From the NCBI GenBank assembly GCA_000613465.1, contig BAJA01000021.1, positions 1 to 64,000 of the forward strand: a stretch of 64,000 bases of DNA, in the 5' to 3' direction. Shown here one piece after another: positions 55,584-64,000 of the stretch (its first letter is position 1; each line of letters opens with the position of its first letter). Under the pieces are notes generated by a model, which made no database searches, had not been told where the DNA came from, and saw only the letters and a program-made list of their open reading frames with translations. The translations under genes were made by a program, and so were the position numbers. The stretch comes from Bacteroides nordii WAL 11050 = JCM 12987 (GTDB taxonomy: Bacteria; Bacteroidota; Bacteroidia; Bacteroidales; Bacteroidaceae).

Positions 55584-56531
55584 ATGAAAATAAACGAAAA
55601 AACCGAGAAGAAGGATACACAAGAGCAGATAATTAAAAAGTACCAACAATATCTAAAGTTGGAGAAGTCTCTGTCTAAAAATACGCTGGATGCTTACATG
55701 ACCGATCTGAGTAAGCTACTCAACTTCCTGCAAGCAGAGAATACCGGAGTTCTGGATGTTTGTCTGAACGATCTGGAACGCTTCTCTGCCGGACTGCATG
55801 ATATTGGTATTCACCCACGTTCGCAGGCACGAATTATTTCAGGTATCAAATCTTTCTTCCACTTTCTCATTATGGCCGACTATATAGAAGCCGATCCCAG
55901 CGAACTGCTTGAAGGCCCCAAAATTGGCTTTAAAATACCAGAGGTACTGACAGTTGAAGAAATTGATACCATCATCTCAGCCATAGACCTTAGTAAAAAC
56001 GAAGGCCAGCGCAATCGTGCCATGCTGGAAACCTTGTATAGCTGCGGTTTACGCGTATCCGAACTGACCAATTTAAAGCTTTCCGATCTTTATTTTGACG
56101 AAGGTTTTATCAAAGTAGAAGGTAAAGGCAGCAAACAACGTCTGGTACCGATTTCTCCACGAGCTATTAAAGAGATACAACTATACTTTATTGACCGGAA
56201 CCGGGGAAAAATAAAAAAAGAATATGAGGATTTTGTTTTTCTGGCCCGATGGGGTAAAAACATATCCCGCATTATGGTCTTCCACCTCATCAAAGAACTC
56301 GCACAGATAAGCGGTATCACCAAGAATATCAGTCCACATACATTTCGTCATTCATTTGCCACTCATTTGCTGGAAGGAGGAGCCAATTTACGAGCAATTC
56401 AATGTATGCTTGGGCATGAATCCATTGCCACTACGGAGATATATACTCACATCGATCGGAACATGTTACGGAGTGAAATAATAGAGCATCACCCGCGTAA
56501 TATTAAATATCGTCAAGAAAAGAAAGGCTGA
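55584..56531 (+). CDS. xerD: Housekeeping tyrosine recombinase XerD
   Basis: A 315-residue chromosome-dimer resolution recombinase. The N-terminal SAM-like domain begins near YLKLEKSLSKNTLDAYMTDL (split: YLKLEKSLSK and NTLDAYMTDL). Catalytic residues: Arg in ETLYSCGLRVSEL, Lys in VEGKGSKQRLVPI, HxxR in SPHTFRHSFATHL, His in MLGHESIATTEIYT and the Tyr nucleophile in that same box. It has a longer, charged N-terminus than the gene at 65 and matches the XerD family throughout. It diverges from aroQ. Confidence 0.92.
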   Translation: MKINEKTEKKDTQEQIIKKYQQYLKLEKSLSKNTLDAYMTDLSKLLNFLQAENTGVLDVCLNDLERFSAGLHDIGIHPRSQARIISGIKSFFHFLIMADYIEADPSELLEGPKIGFKIPEVLTVEEIDTIISAIDLSKNEGQRNRAMLETLYSCGLRVSELTNLKLSDLYFDEGFIKVEGKGSKQRLVPISPRAIKEIQLYFIDRNRGKIKKEYEDFVFLARWGKNISRIMVFHLIKELAQISGITKNISPHTFRHSFATHLLEGGANLRAIQCMLGHESIATTEIYTHIDRNMLRSEIIEHHPRNIKYRQEKKG

Positions 56532-56588
56532 TTTCATTAAATTATAATAAAAACAATACTTTAGCTATATATATATCTTAATATTTAA

Positions 56589-56596
56589 TATCTTTG
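56589..56596 (+). promoter_or_regulatory. -7 box (TATCTTTG) for the lipoprotein gene at 56675
   Basis: TATCTTTG exactly matches TAnnTTTG, 79 bp before the ATG. A strong promoter with a longer leader fits the codon bias of the gene it drives. A -33 element at ideal spacing is not clear. Confidence 0.6.
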
Positions 56597-56674
56597 CGTT
56601 ACTTTTTCCGGGTTAAATGGAAAAGGCATGAATGGACGAATATTTCAATTACAAACATTTAATTTATACCTAAA

Positions 56675-58362
56675 ATGATTAAGAAGCTTTATTTGCCTTT
56701 CCTTATGGCATTGATTGTTGCATTTTCGTCTTGCAGCAAAATGGGTGAATTATCATCTGACTACTTTACTACAACTCCGCAGGTGTTGGAAGCAGTGGGT
56801 GGTAAAGTTCCTGTAACTATCAACGGAAAGTTCCTGAAAAGTATTTCAAAAAGAAAGCCGTTGTAGAAGTAACTCCGGTTTTAAGATGGAATGGTGGCGA
56901 AGTTAAAGGCCAACCTGCAGTATTCCAAGGTGAAAAAGTTGAAGGTAACGACCAGACTATCTCTTACAAGATGGGTGGTAACTACACGATGAAAACTTCA
57001 TTTGACTATGTTCCTGAAATGGCTAAGTCTGAATTGTACCTTGAATTCAATGCTAAAATCGGCAACAAGACAGTAGCTATCCCTGCTGTGAAAATTGCTG
57101 ATGGTGTGATTTCTACTTCAGAATTGATTGAAAACACGCTGCAAAGTGCTAACCCTGCTAACGGTGACGACGCTTTCCAACGTATCATCAAAGAGAAACA
57201 CAATGCTAACATTATGTTCCTTATCCAACAGGCTAACATTCGTGCAAGCGAATTGAAGACTGCTAAAGAATTCAACAAGGAAGTAGCTAACGTAAACGAT
57301 GCTGCTAACAAAAAAATCAGCAACATTGAAATTTCTGCTTATGCATCTCCTGATGGTGGTGTAGGTTTGAACACTAAGCTGGCCGAAAACCGTGAGGACA
57401 ACACTACTAAGATGTTGAGCAAAGACCTTAAGAAAGCTAAGATCGATGCAGCTATCGATGCTAAATACACAGCTCAGGACTGGGAAGGTTTCCAGGAACT
57501 GGTTTCTAAATCAAACATCCAGGACAAAGAATTGATCCTTCGCGTACTCTCTATGTATCAGGATCCTGAACAAAGAGAACAAGAAATCAAAAACATCTCT
57601 TCTGTTTACAAAACTTTGGCTGACGAAATCCTGCCGCAATTGCGTCGTTCTCGTTTGACTTTGAACTATGAGATCATTGGTAAGTCTGACGACGAAATCG
57701 CTTCTTTGGCTTCTTCTAATCCTAAAGAACTGACTTTGGAAGAATTGCTGTATGCTGCAACACTGACTAATGACAACGGTAAGAAAGAAGTAATCTATAC
57801 AAAAGCTACTGAGTTGTTCCCGAATGACTACCGTGCATTCAACAACCTTGGTAAATTGGCTTATCAGGCTGGTAACATTGACAAAGCTGAATCATACCTG
57901 AAGAAAGCTGCTAACATTCAGGCTGCTCCTGAAGTTAACATGAACTTAGGTCTTGTAGCTCTGGCTAAAGGTGATAAGAGCGCTGCTGAATCTTACTTAG
58001 GTAAGGCTTCTGGCGCTAAAGAACTGGGCGAAACAATGGGTAACCTGTACATTGCACAAGGTCAGTATGAAAGAGCTGTAAACTCATTCGGTGACGCTAA
58101 GACAAATAGTGCTGCTCTTGCTCAGATCCTGGCTAAGGACTACAACAAAGCTAAAAACACATTGGCTGGTGTAGAAAAACCGGATGCTTACACAGACTAT
58201 CTGATGGCTGTATTAGGTGCAAGAACTAACAATCTTTCTATGTTAACAAGCAGTCTGAAAAGCGCAGTTGCTAAAGACTCTTCATTAGCTAAGAAAGCTG
58301 CAACTGATCTTGAGTTCGCAAAATACTTCGTTAACTCAGACTTTATGAATATTATCAAATAA
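56675..58362 (+). CDS. Abundant outer-membrane lipoprotein with OmpA-like and TPR domains (frame broken once)
   Basis: A lipoprotein of about 562 residues with lipobox VAFSSCSK. A beta domain (residues about 30-150) is followed by an OmpA-like segment (IEISAYASPDGGVGLNTKLAENRE in parts: ISAYASPDG, N...KLAENR), the peptidoglycan-binding pattern, then TPR repeats (DYRAFNNLGKLAYQAGNIDKA, EVNMNLGLVALAKGDKSAA). Codon use is strongly biased (repeated gct, aac, gaa, ctg), indicating very high expression. The frame breaks near 56832-56834: FLKSISKRKPL is an off-frame tail of PEKYFKKKAVVEVTP, restored by one C in ttcctg (open frames 56675-56866 and 56971-58362 by its internal ATG). A link between outer membrane and cell wall is likely. 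Confidence 0.85.
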
Positions 58363-58396
58363 ACGAATCCTTCGTATTTTATTTGAAAAAAAGGAG

Positions 58397-58432
58397 TTGC
58401 TCATCATTTATGGTGAGCAATTCTTTTTTTTT
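58397..58432 (+). terminator. Rho-independent terminator after the OmpA/TPR lipoprotein gene
   Basis: ttgctca pairs with tgagcaa (10-nt loop with further partial pairing), followed directly by a run of about nine T. It lies 35 bp after the stop codon. Confidence 0.85.
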
Positions 58433-58446
58433 ATCCATAAAACCCG

Positions 58447-58454
58447 TACTTTCG
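58447..58454 (+). promoter_or_regulatory. Candidate -7 box (TACTTTCG) for the thioredoxin-like gene
   Basis: TACTTTCG is one mismatch from TAnnTTTG and lies 17 bp before the ATG of the gene at 58471, immediately after the terminator. Confidence 0.5.
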
Positions 58455-58470
58455 CAGAAAAGATGCAAAA

Positions 58471-59502
58471 ATGAAGAAAATAAATATCTTGCTCATCCTG
58501 ATAATCTGCCTGACAGGCTGCAAGAAAAATGCAGATACAACAAGCATAACCGGAGAAATTAAAGGACTGGGAGACGATACAATCTATTTATATGGCATCG
58601 ACGGACTCTACCAGCATATAGATACTATATATGTGAAGGGAGGCAAGTTCTCTCATTCATTAAAAGTAGACACCATCACCACAGCCATGCTACTCTTGAA
58701 AGGGGAAACAGAGTATCCGATTTTTCTTGATAAAAAAGAGAAAATCAAGGTACAAGGGAATGCAAACAACCTGGACCACCTGAATATTGAGGGAAATATT
58801 TATAATGAAGAGTTCTCAGCCTTCCAAGCAACGCTGCAAGGGCCGGGCATACCCTCCGAAAAAATGCTCGAAGCAAAAGCAGAAGAATTTATCCGCCAGC
58901 ACAACAATTCTTTCGTCAGCATTTATCTGCTGGACAAGTATTTTGTACAAAAGGAAACTCCTGACTTTAAAAAGATAAAAGAGCTGATTGATGTGATGGC
59001 AGGAGTACTTCAAGATAAACCTTCCATTGGACAGTTGACCGAAAATATCACCCAAATAGAAAAAGTGAATGAAGGCAAGACAGCTCCTTTCTTCAGCCTT
59101 CCCAATCAAAAAGGAGAAAAAGTAACACGCTTAGATAAGTTCAAGGACAAATATATGCTCATCAATTTCTGGGCATCCTGGTGCGAAGAGTGTGATTCTA
59201 CAAATGTGGAACTGCGCAAGATAAACAACAAGTATAAAAAGAACAAAGAATTTGGCATATTAGGTATTTCACTCGACATAAATAAAGAAGACTGGAAAAA
59301 TAAGATAAAGCAGGATACACTAACCTGGGAACAGGTATGTACCTTTACTGGGTGGAATCTGGAGACTGCCAAACAATATACCATACTGAAATTACCAACC
59401 AATATACTCGTATCTCCAGGCGGCAGGATACTTGCAAGAGATATCCCAACAGACAGTCTGAGCCATGCAATTGAGAAAGTACTAAAGAAGGAAAAGAAAT
59501 AA
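58471..59502 (+). CDS. TlpA/ResA-type thioredoxin-like lipoprotein with DUF4369 domain
   Basis: A 343-residue lipoprotein (lipobox ICLTGC). Residues about 25-120 form the DUF4369 domain (ITGEIKGLGDDTIYLYGIDG), and residues about 200-343 the AhpC-TSA/TlpA thioredoxin fold with active site WASWCEECDSTN (CxxC intact), a cis-Pro in ILKLPTNILVSP and GRILARDIPTD at the end. It should act in the periplasm as a thiol:disulfide oxidoreductase, for example in cytochrome c maturation or repair of exported proteins. It follows its own terminator and promoter, so it is a single-gene unit. Confidence 0.9.
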   Translation: MKKINILLILIICLTGCKKNADTTSITGEIKGLGDDTIYLYGIDGLYQHIDTIYVKGGKFSHSLKVDTITTAMLLLKGETEYPIFLDKKEKIKVQGNANNLDHLNIEGNIYNEEFSAFQATLQGPGIPSEKMLEAKAEEFIRQHNNSFVSIYLLDKYFVQKETPDFKKIKELIDVMAGVLQDKPSIGQLTENITQIEKVNEGKTAPFFSLPNQKGEKVTRLDKFKDKYMLINFWASWCEECDSTNVELRKINNKYKKNKEFGILGISLDINKEDWKNKIKQDTLTWEQVCTFTGWNLETAKQYTILKLPTNILVSPGGRILARDIPTDSLSHAIEKVLKKEKK

Positions 59503-59584
59503 CGTTTTCCAAGGCATTGTCCACAATATTATGGAGAGTGCCTTCTATCTACACAAAATAGTGAACAGTACCATATTAAAGTCC

Positions 59585-60427
59585 CTATTCATCAATCCTA
59601 ACAGAAGCATAGGGATAAAGGACAGCTGTATGCGCTGCTTTTCTTGCTAACAAAACCTCTTGCTCTGTCAATGAAGAAGGACTATAAGAGCTCGTTTCGG
59701 GATTCTGTCCGGTTATTATCTCAAGCCAAGTACATGCCGCAGTATAACGTCCTAATCCCAAACTCAAATGATAACCATCACGACAAAGAGTATCTCCAAC
59801 AAAAGTGTTACGCAAATTCTGAATAGCAGTTCCTGAAGGTACCACAAACGCTATCTCATTAGCATGGCGTTGAGCTACTATGGAAACAGCCGTTACGATA
59901 GCTTGGCACATGTCTATTTGACTGTTACCATATACAGAGAATCCAGAATGAGTCGAGTTCTGAGCGTAAGCCCAAGTTTGATGTAACCCTATTTTTACAG
60001 TAGAATTAGTAATATATCTCCTTACATATTCCAACAAATTAGATAACCAGGGTTCATAAGATTCCAGTAATCCTGAATCATAACTGGCTTGCTGGAATGT
60101 AATATAATCCCAGTTTTCATCTGTAATACACTCATGCATTTTCTTATGAACATTCGTTTTCTTTCCATTCTCAATTTTTCTATACTCGAAAGCTTCTTCT
60201 GAAATAGCCATTTTCCAATGTGACTGTAGACTTTGCCCAGGACGATAAATATTTCCAATAATCAATGTATCCCCACCACCAACAGCCAATTCATACAGAT
60301 TCTGCTCAACAGCATCTTCAGAAAAGCTATTCCCAATAGCCAAAACCTTTATTATTCTACCTTGTACAGATACAAAGGGCAACAGAGAAACCCAAAATAG
60401 CAGTTTCAAGATTTTCATCAGATTCAC
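59585..60427 (-). CDS. DUF4886 SGNH-hydrolase-like exported protein
   Basis: A 280-residue exported protein. Signal peptide MNLMKILKLLFWVSLLPFVS. The SGNH-type boxes are visible: block I VLAIGNSFSEDAV with the nucleophilic Ser, a GNIYRPGQSLQSHW segment, DYITFQQASYDSG (block III-like) and GDTLCRDGYHLSLGLGRY with the catalytic His. Many DUF4886 proteins sit beside glycan-degrading genes and are predicted esterases. It lies downstream of the cellobiose phosphorylase on the same strand but after a terminator-like hairpin. Confidence 0.85.
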   Translation of the reverse strand: MNLMKILKLLFWVSLLPFVSVQGRIIKVLAIGNSFSEDAVEQNLYELAVGGGDTLIIGNIYRPGQSLQSHWKMAISEEAFEYRKIENGKKTNVHKKMHECITDENWDYITFQQASYDSGLLESYEPWLSNLLEYVRRYITNSTVKIGLHQTWAYAQNSTHSGFSVYGNSQIDMCQAIVTAVSIVAQRHANEIAFVVPSGTAIQNLRNTFVGDTLCRDGYHLSLGLGRYTAACTWLEIITGQNPETSSYSPSSLTEQEVLLARKAAHTAVLYPYASVRIDE

Positions 60428-60473
60428 TTTTTTTAATTCAACATCAAATTAGTAACATCAACAATTTATAAAA

Positions 60474-60517
60474 AAGGGGAATGCTACACCTATACATATA
60501 ACAATAAAAATCCCCTT
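60474..60517 (-). terminator. Terminator-like hairpin after the cellobiose phosphorylase gene
   Basis: On minus, aagggga pairs with tcccctt (loop about 30 nt), followed by a short T run. It lies 133 bp downstream of the phosphorylase stop and separates that gene from the DUF4886 gene. Confidence 0.5.
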
Positions 60518-60649
60518 CTTTTTACATCGCTAACATAGATTCTAGCAGACACAATACTATTAACAATGACTACCTCCCTTTCCTCCCGAATTCATCCCCC
60601 CTTCTCCGAACATCCATTTTCTTTCTCATGTTTATTCATTTTATAAATA

Positions 60650-63085
60650 CTACATTATTACCTCAACTTTATAAGTACTACCGGCTAACATCGCTGGAAT
60701 GAAAGAACCTTCAAGTTTTTCACCGTCCACTATAATTTGCTTAACTCCTTTCATTTTTCCTTTTGGATTATTTATTACGATATCATAAATAGCTCCCCTA
60801 AATCTGCGTTTCACCCTAAATTTACGCCATGAAGAAGGTATGCACGGATCAATCAACAGACCGTCATACTCTGGCCGAATACCTAAAATATATTGCGTTA
60901 TGGCAAAATAATTCCAAGAAGCTGTTCCTGTTAACCATGAGTTTTTCGCCTCACCAGGTTTATAAGCATCTTTTCCTGCTATCATTTGAGAGTAAACATA
61001 AGGTTCCATTTTATGAAGTTCACTGATACTCTCAAGATAAGCTGGGCATATTTTTTTATAATATTCCCAAGCGTTATCTCCGCGTCCACGAATGGTTTCA
61101 CCTATCATAATCCATGGATTGTTATGACAAAATATTCCAGCATTTTCCTTGTATCCTTCAGGATAAGTCGATATTTCCCCATACTCTTTATAGTACTTTG
61201 AAAAAGCCGGGTTGTTCAATACTATACCATACTGGCAATCCAATCTTTCTTTCACCGCATCCAAAGCCTTTTCCACCATTCCCTCTTCCAATCCGATCTG
61301 AGCCATTGTACACCAACCATTCGATTCTATAAAGATTTTCCCTTCTTCATTCTCCTCCGAACCGATCTTCCGCCCCCAATAATCATAGGCCCGTAAAAAC
61401 CAATTGCCATCCCATCCATATTTCATCACCGCCTTTACCATCTCATCCACATGTTTGTATGCCTTTTCTGCCTCAATATTCTTATTTAATATCTTACACA
61501 GTCTTGCATATTCTCGTCCATACATTACAAACAATCCAGCTATCATTAAACTCTCAGCTTTTGTACCCTCCGATTTATTTTCCGTAGTTTGAAAACTCTC
61601 ATCCGGATTACTTGAGAAACAATTCAAATTTAAACAATCATTCCAGTCCGCCCGCCCTATTAAAGGCAAACCATGAGGCCCTAAATTATTCACAATATGC
61701 TCAAAAGAAACTTGAAGATGGAAGAAGAGTGAAGCTTCCGATCCTTTCTGATTATCAAAAGGAACCTGTTCATGTAAGATGGAAAAATCACCCGTTTCCT
61801 TTAAGTAATGTATAGTGCCAAAAATCAGCCACATAGGATCATCATTAAACCCTTGTCCTATCTCATTATTTCCTTTCTTCGTCAGAGGTTGATACTGGTG
61901 ATAACAACCACCATCAGAAAATTGTGTCGATGCAATATCAATAATACGCTGACGAGCTCGTTCTGGTATCTGATGAACAAAGCCAATCAAGTCTTGATTA
62001 GAATCTCTAAACCCCATGCCACGCCCTATACCACTCTCAAAATATGAGGCAGAACGAGAAAAGCAGAAAGTTATCATGCACTGGTACTGATTCCAGATAT
62101 TCACCATTCGGTTAAGTTTCGGATCCAGTGATTCCAGTACATATGCACTCAACAAATAGTCCCAATACTCTTTTAATTCATTAAAAGCTCGGTCTACAGA
62201 ATCAACAGTATTAAATCTATCAATTACTTCATATGCACACTTTTTATTTAGTTTCTGTTCCTCGTCCCACTTCTCACTTTCACCATTTTCAACGTATCCT
62301 AAAACAAAGATCAAATCTTTTAACTCTCCCGGTCCCAACTCAATTTCAATATAATGAGACGCTATTGGCAACCAACCATGTGCTATGCTGTTACATGCCC
62401 TTCCTTGAGTTACCGCCTGAGGTTGATCAAAACCATTGTACATTCCTAAAAATGATTCACGATCCGTTTCAAAACCATTTATAGGTACATTCACCGAATA
62501 ATAAGAATAATGATTCCGTCGTTCTCTATACTCTGTTTTATGAAATAGAATTGAGTTTTCTACCTCCACCTCACCTAATGAAAGATTACGCTGGAAATTT
62601 TCCATATCACTTTGAGCATTCCACAGACACCATTCAACAAACGAAAATACTTTAAATCGTTTTATTTGATTTGTTGTATTCTTCAACGTAACTTTCTGAA
62701 CTTCTGCCCATGTATGCAATGGTACCATATACAAGATCTCTACCTCGAGACCATTTTTAGCCCCGGTAATAACCGTATAATTCAACCCATGCCTGCAAAT
62801 ATATTTATCCAACTCTGTTTTACAAGGTTTCCAACCCGGACTCCATATATTTTCCCCATCATTGATATAAAAATATTTCCCTCCGTCGTCTATTGGTACA
62901 TTATTATAACGATATCGTGTAATACGCCTATATCTTGCATCCTTACAAAACGTATATCCGCCTCCTGTATTAGAAATCAAGCTAAAGAAATCTTCTGTTC
63001 CTAAATAGTTAATCCATGGCCATGGAGTTCGTGGGTTTGTAATCACATATTCACGCTTATCGTCATCAAAAAATCCAAATTTCAT
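60650..63085 (-). CDS. Cellobiose phosphorylase, glycoside hydrolase family 94
   Basis: An 811-residue cytoplasmic enzyme that splits cellobiose with phosphate into alpha-glucose 1-phosphate and glucose, saving one ATP. The sequence follows the clostridial cellobiose phosphorylase I remember in block order: [21 protein letters not shown] at the start (in pieces), [14 protein letters not shown] (substrate binding), [34 protein letters not shown] with catalytic Asp483, [22 protein letters not shown] (phosphate/loop region), and [14 protein letters not shown]. No signal peptide. It follows a sodium/solute symporter on the same strand with a 24-bp gap, so uptake and phosphorolysis of cello-oligosaccharide or cellobiose are linked. 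Strict cellobiose specificity is inferred from similarity only. Confidence 0.92.
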   Translation of the reverse strand: MKFGFFDDDKREYVITNPRTPWPWINYLGTEDFFSLISNTGGGYTFCKDARYRRITRYRYNNVPIDDGGKYFYINDGENIWSPGWKPCKTELDKYICRHGLNYTVITGAKNGLEVEILYMVPLHTWAEVQKVTLKNTTNQIKRFKVFSFVEWCLWNAQSDMENFQRNLSLGEVEVENSILFHKTEYRERRNHYSYYSVNVPINGFETDRESFLGMYNGFDQPQAVTQGRACNSIAHGWLPIASHYIEIELGPGELKDLIFVLGYVENGESEKWDEEQKLNKKCAYEVIDRFNTVDSVDRAFNELKEYWDYLLSAYVLESLDPKLNRMVNIWNQYQCMITFCFSRSASYFESGIGRGMGFRDSNQDLIGFVHQIPERARQRIIDIASTQFSDGGCYHQYQPLTKKGNNEIGQGFNDDPMWLIFGTIHYLKETGDFSILHEQVPFDNQKGSEASLFFHLQVSFEHIVNNLGPHGLPLIGRADWNDCLNLNCFSSNPDESFQTTENKSEGTKAESLMIAGLFVMYGREYARLCKILNKNIEAEKAYKHVDEMVKAVMKYGWDGNWFLRAYDYWGRKIGSEENEEGKIFIESNGWCTMAQIGLEEGMVEKALDAVKERLDCQYGIVLNNPAFSKYYKEYGEISTYPEGYKENAGIFCHNNPWIMIGETIRGRGDNAWEYYKKICPAYLESISELHKMEPYVYSQMIAGKDAYKPGEAKNSWLTGTASWNYFAITQYILGIRPEYDGLLIDPCIPSSWRKFRVKRRFRGAIYDIVINNPKGKMKGVKQIIVDGEKLEGSFIPAMLAGSTYKVEVIM

Positions 63086-63109
63086 AATCTGTAATATTAT
63101 TTATTAAAT

Positions 63110-64000
63110 TCAATTTTCCAGTTTATTAAACCAATTCCTTTTTAATATTACTGAAGTAATTATAACAATAATAACTGCTACAATAAAATAAATGAATTGC
63201 TGTAAAACGAGATAAATCGACGCCGCCACCAGAGCTGTCTGCCAGATAATCCCAACTCCAACATTAATAAGATCTCTACAGCAATCAGAATTTTCCTTAA
63301 AATCAGGAGTTTCAGCTTTAACAAGTACATCAATAGGCTTCCAAATTCCCCATGGACGAGTTGTTTTATAAAACTCCTTCAAAACCTCTAAATCGGTAGG
63401 AGGTACTGAATAAGTTCCCCATACACATCCAACAATAGAGCAAATAAAAATAATCGGAAAATAGTATAAAGGTAACACTCCGTCAAAGTAAGGAACTATC
63501 GGAAGAATCAATGCCGGAATCATGCCTGCAGCCATACCTAAGGCAAAACCACGTCCATTAAATCTCCACCAATGCCATTTTAAGATATTCGCCGCAATAT
63601 AGCTACCATACAATGCACTAGTAACCCATTGTAACACACTATTCACATCTTGTGCTAATACTCCAAAACAAATACTGACAACAACAACAATTAAACCCAC
63701 AACAATATTTGCACGATTGGCTTGTCTGGGTGTCGCATCTTTCTTAAAATACTTTATATAAATATCATTAACAATATATGCCTGAACTGCATTTAAAGTT
63801 CCTGCAAAAGTAGACATAAATGCAGCCAGTAATCCTGCAAGAATCAACCCAGTTATTCCAGCTGGAATCCAAGGGTGATTAATTACTGCCGGAAGAACTA
63901 ACTCAAAATCAATCACACCGGCAGGAGTAGTAATTTGCCCCTGTATCTGATTAAACAAAATAAGCCCTAATATAGCAAAGCCTGTAATCATTATATAACG
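63110..64000 (-). CDS. Sodium:solute symporter, C-terminal part (cut by window end)
   Basis: Partial gene: the frame stays open through 64000, so the N-terminus lies outside. The visible 296 or so residues have many hydrophobic helices (ITGLILAGLLAAFMSTFAGTLNA in two pieces, QWVTSALYGSYIAANILKWHWW, ALGMAAGMIPALILPIVPYF). GLLAAFMSTFAGTLN is the SSS-family signature near helix 9. The family co-transports sugars or organic solutes with Na+. Pairing with cellobiose phosphorylase suggests a beta-glucoside substrate, though specificity is unproved. Confidence 0.85.
   Translation of the reverse strand, partial: RYIMITGFAILGLILFNQIQGQITTPAGVIDFELVLPAVINHPWIPAGITGLILAGLLAAFMSTFAGTLNAVQAYIVNDIYIKYFKKDATPRQANRANIVVGLIVVVVSICFGVLAQDVNSVLQWVTSALYGSYIAANILKWHWWRFNGRGFALGMAAGMIPALILPIVPYFDGVLPLYYFPIIFICSIVGCVWGTYSVPPTDLEVLKEFYKTTRPWGIWKPIDVLVKAETPDFKENSDCCRDLINVGVGIIWQTALVAASIYLVLQQFIYFIVAVIIVIITSVILKRNWFNKLEN

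Overview
The window reads as a chromosome segment of a gut Bacteroides species (Bacteroidota). The evidence is direct: promoters of the Bacteroidota type (TAnnTTTG near -7, TTTG near -33), SusC/SusD proteins, hybrid two-component regulators with Reg_prop repeats, an ECF sigma/FecR pair, GH97 and GH43 enzymes, and Bacteroidales-restricted families (DUF5107, DUF4302, DUF4886). No rRNA, tRNA, CRISPR array or complete insertion sequence was seen.

Layout. 0-1 kb: a stand-alone tyrosine recombinase behind a 26-bp inverted repeat. 1.5-13.5 kb: a sugar-handling module (aldose epimerase, DUF5107/TPR protein, MFS sugar porter, hybrid two-component regulator) bracketed by two paralogous AraC regulators. 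13.8-18.4 kb: accessory genes (cupin, small beta-barrel protein, lipoprotein, three small membrane proteins, one of them probably a membrane-tethered regulator) with a remnant of a neighbouring gene and a hairpin/repeat array. 18.8-30.1 kb: divergent glycoside hydrolase operons (GH2, GH43 and an FG-GAP protein on minus; GH97 and an FG-GAP protein on plus). 30.6-35.6 kb: two related sensor kinases, a degenerate DUF3267 membrane protein and one OmpR-type response regulator. 35.7-50.9 kb: an ECF sigma/anti-sigma-controlled SusC/SusD locus with a zinc metallohydrolase lipoprotein, a DUF4302 lipoprotein, a secreted adhesin-like protein and a 1319-residue leucine-rich protein; this looks like a surface uptake system, possibly for peptides or glycoproteins. 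51-59.5 kb: core genes (LolE-type permease, rbfA, O-methyltransferase, pyk, aroQ, xerD, an OmpA/TPR lipoprotein, a TlpA-type thioredoxin). 59.6-64 kb: a DUF4886 hydrolase, a cellobiose phosphorylase and a sodium/solute symporter cut by the window end.

A technical pattern matters for anyone using this annotation. Ten reading-frame breaks, each explained by a small indel at or near a short homopolymer, disrupt eight genes, including conserved ones (SusC, O-methyltransferase, OmpA/TPR lipoprotein). I read these as probable consensus errors rather than real pseudogenes, and I annotate each gene over its full span with the breakpoint given.

The most interesting biology: a sensor kinase that carries two sensor modules in series, the first ending in a phosphoacceptor helix that has lost its histidine; a DUF3267 protein that has lost both histidines of its HExxH motif; two unrelated intergenic arrays that share one architecture (a perfect hairpin plus two further copies at about 22-23-nt spacing); and the triplicated leucine-rich surface protein of the ECF-controlled uptake locus.
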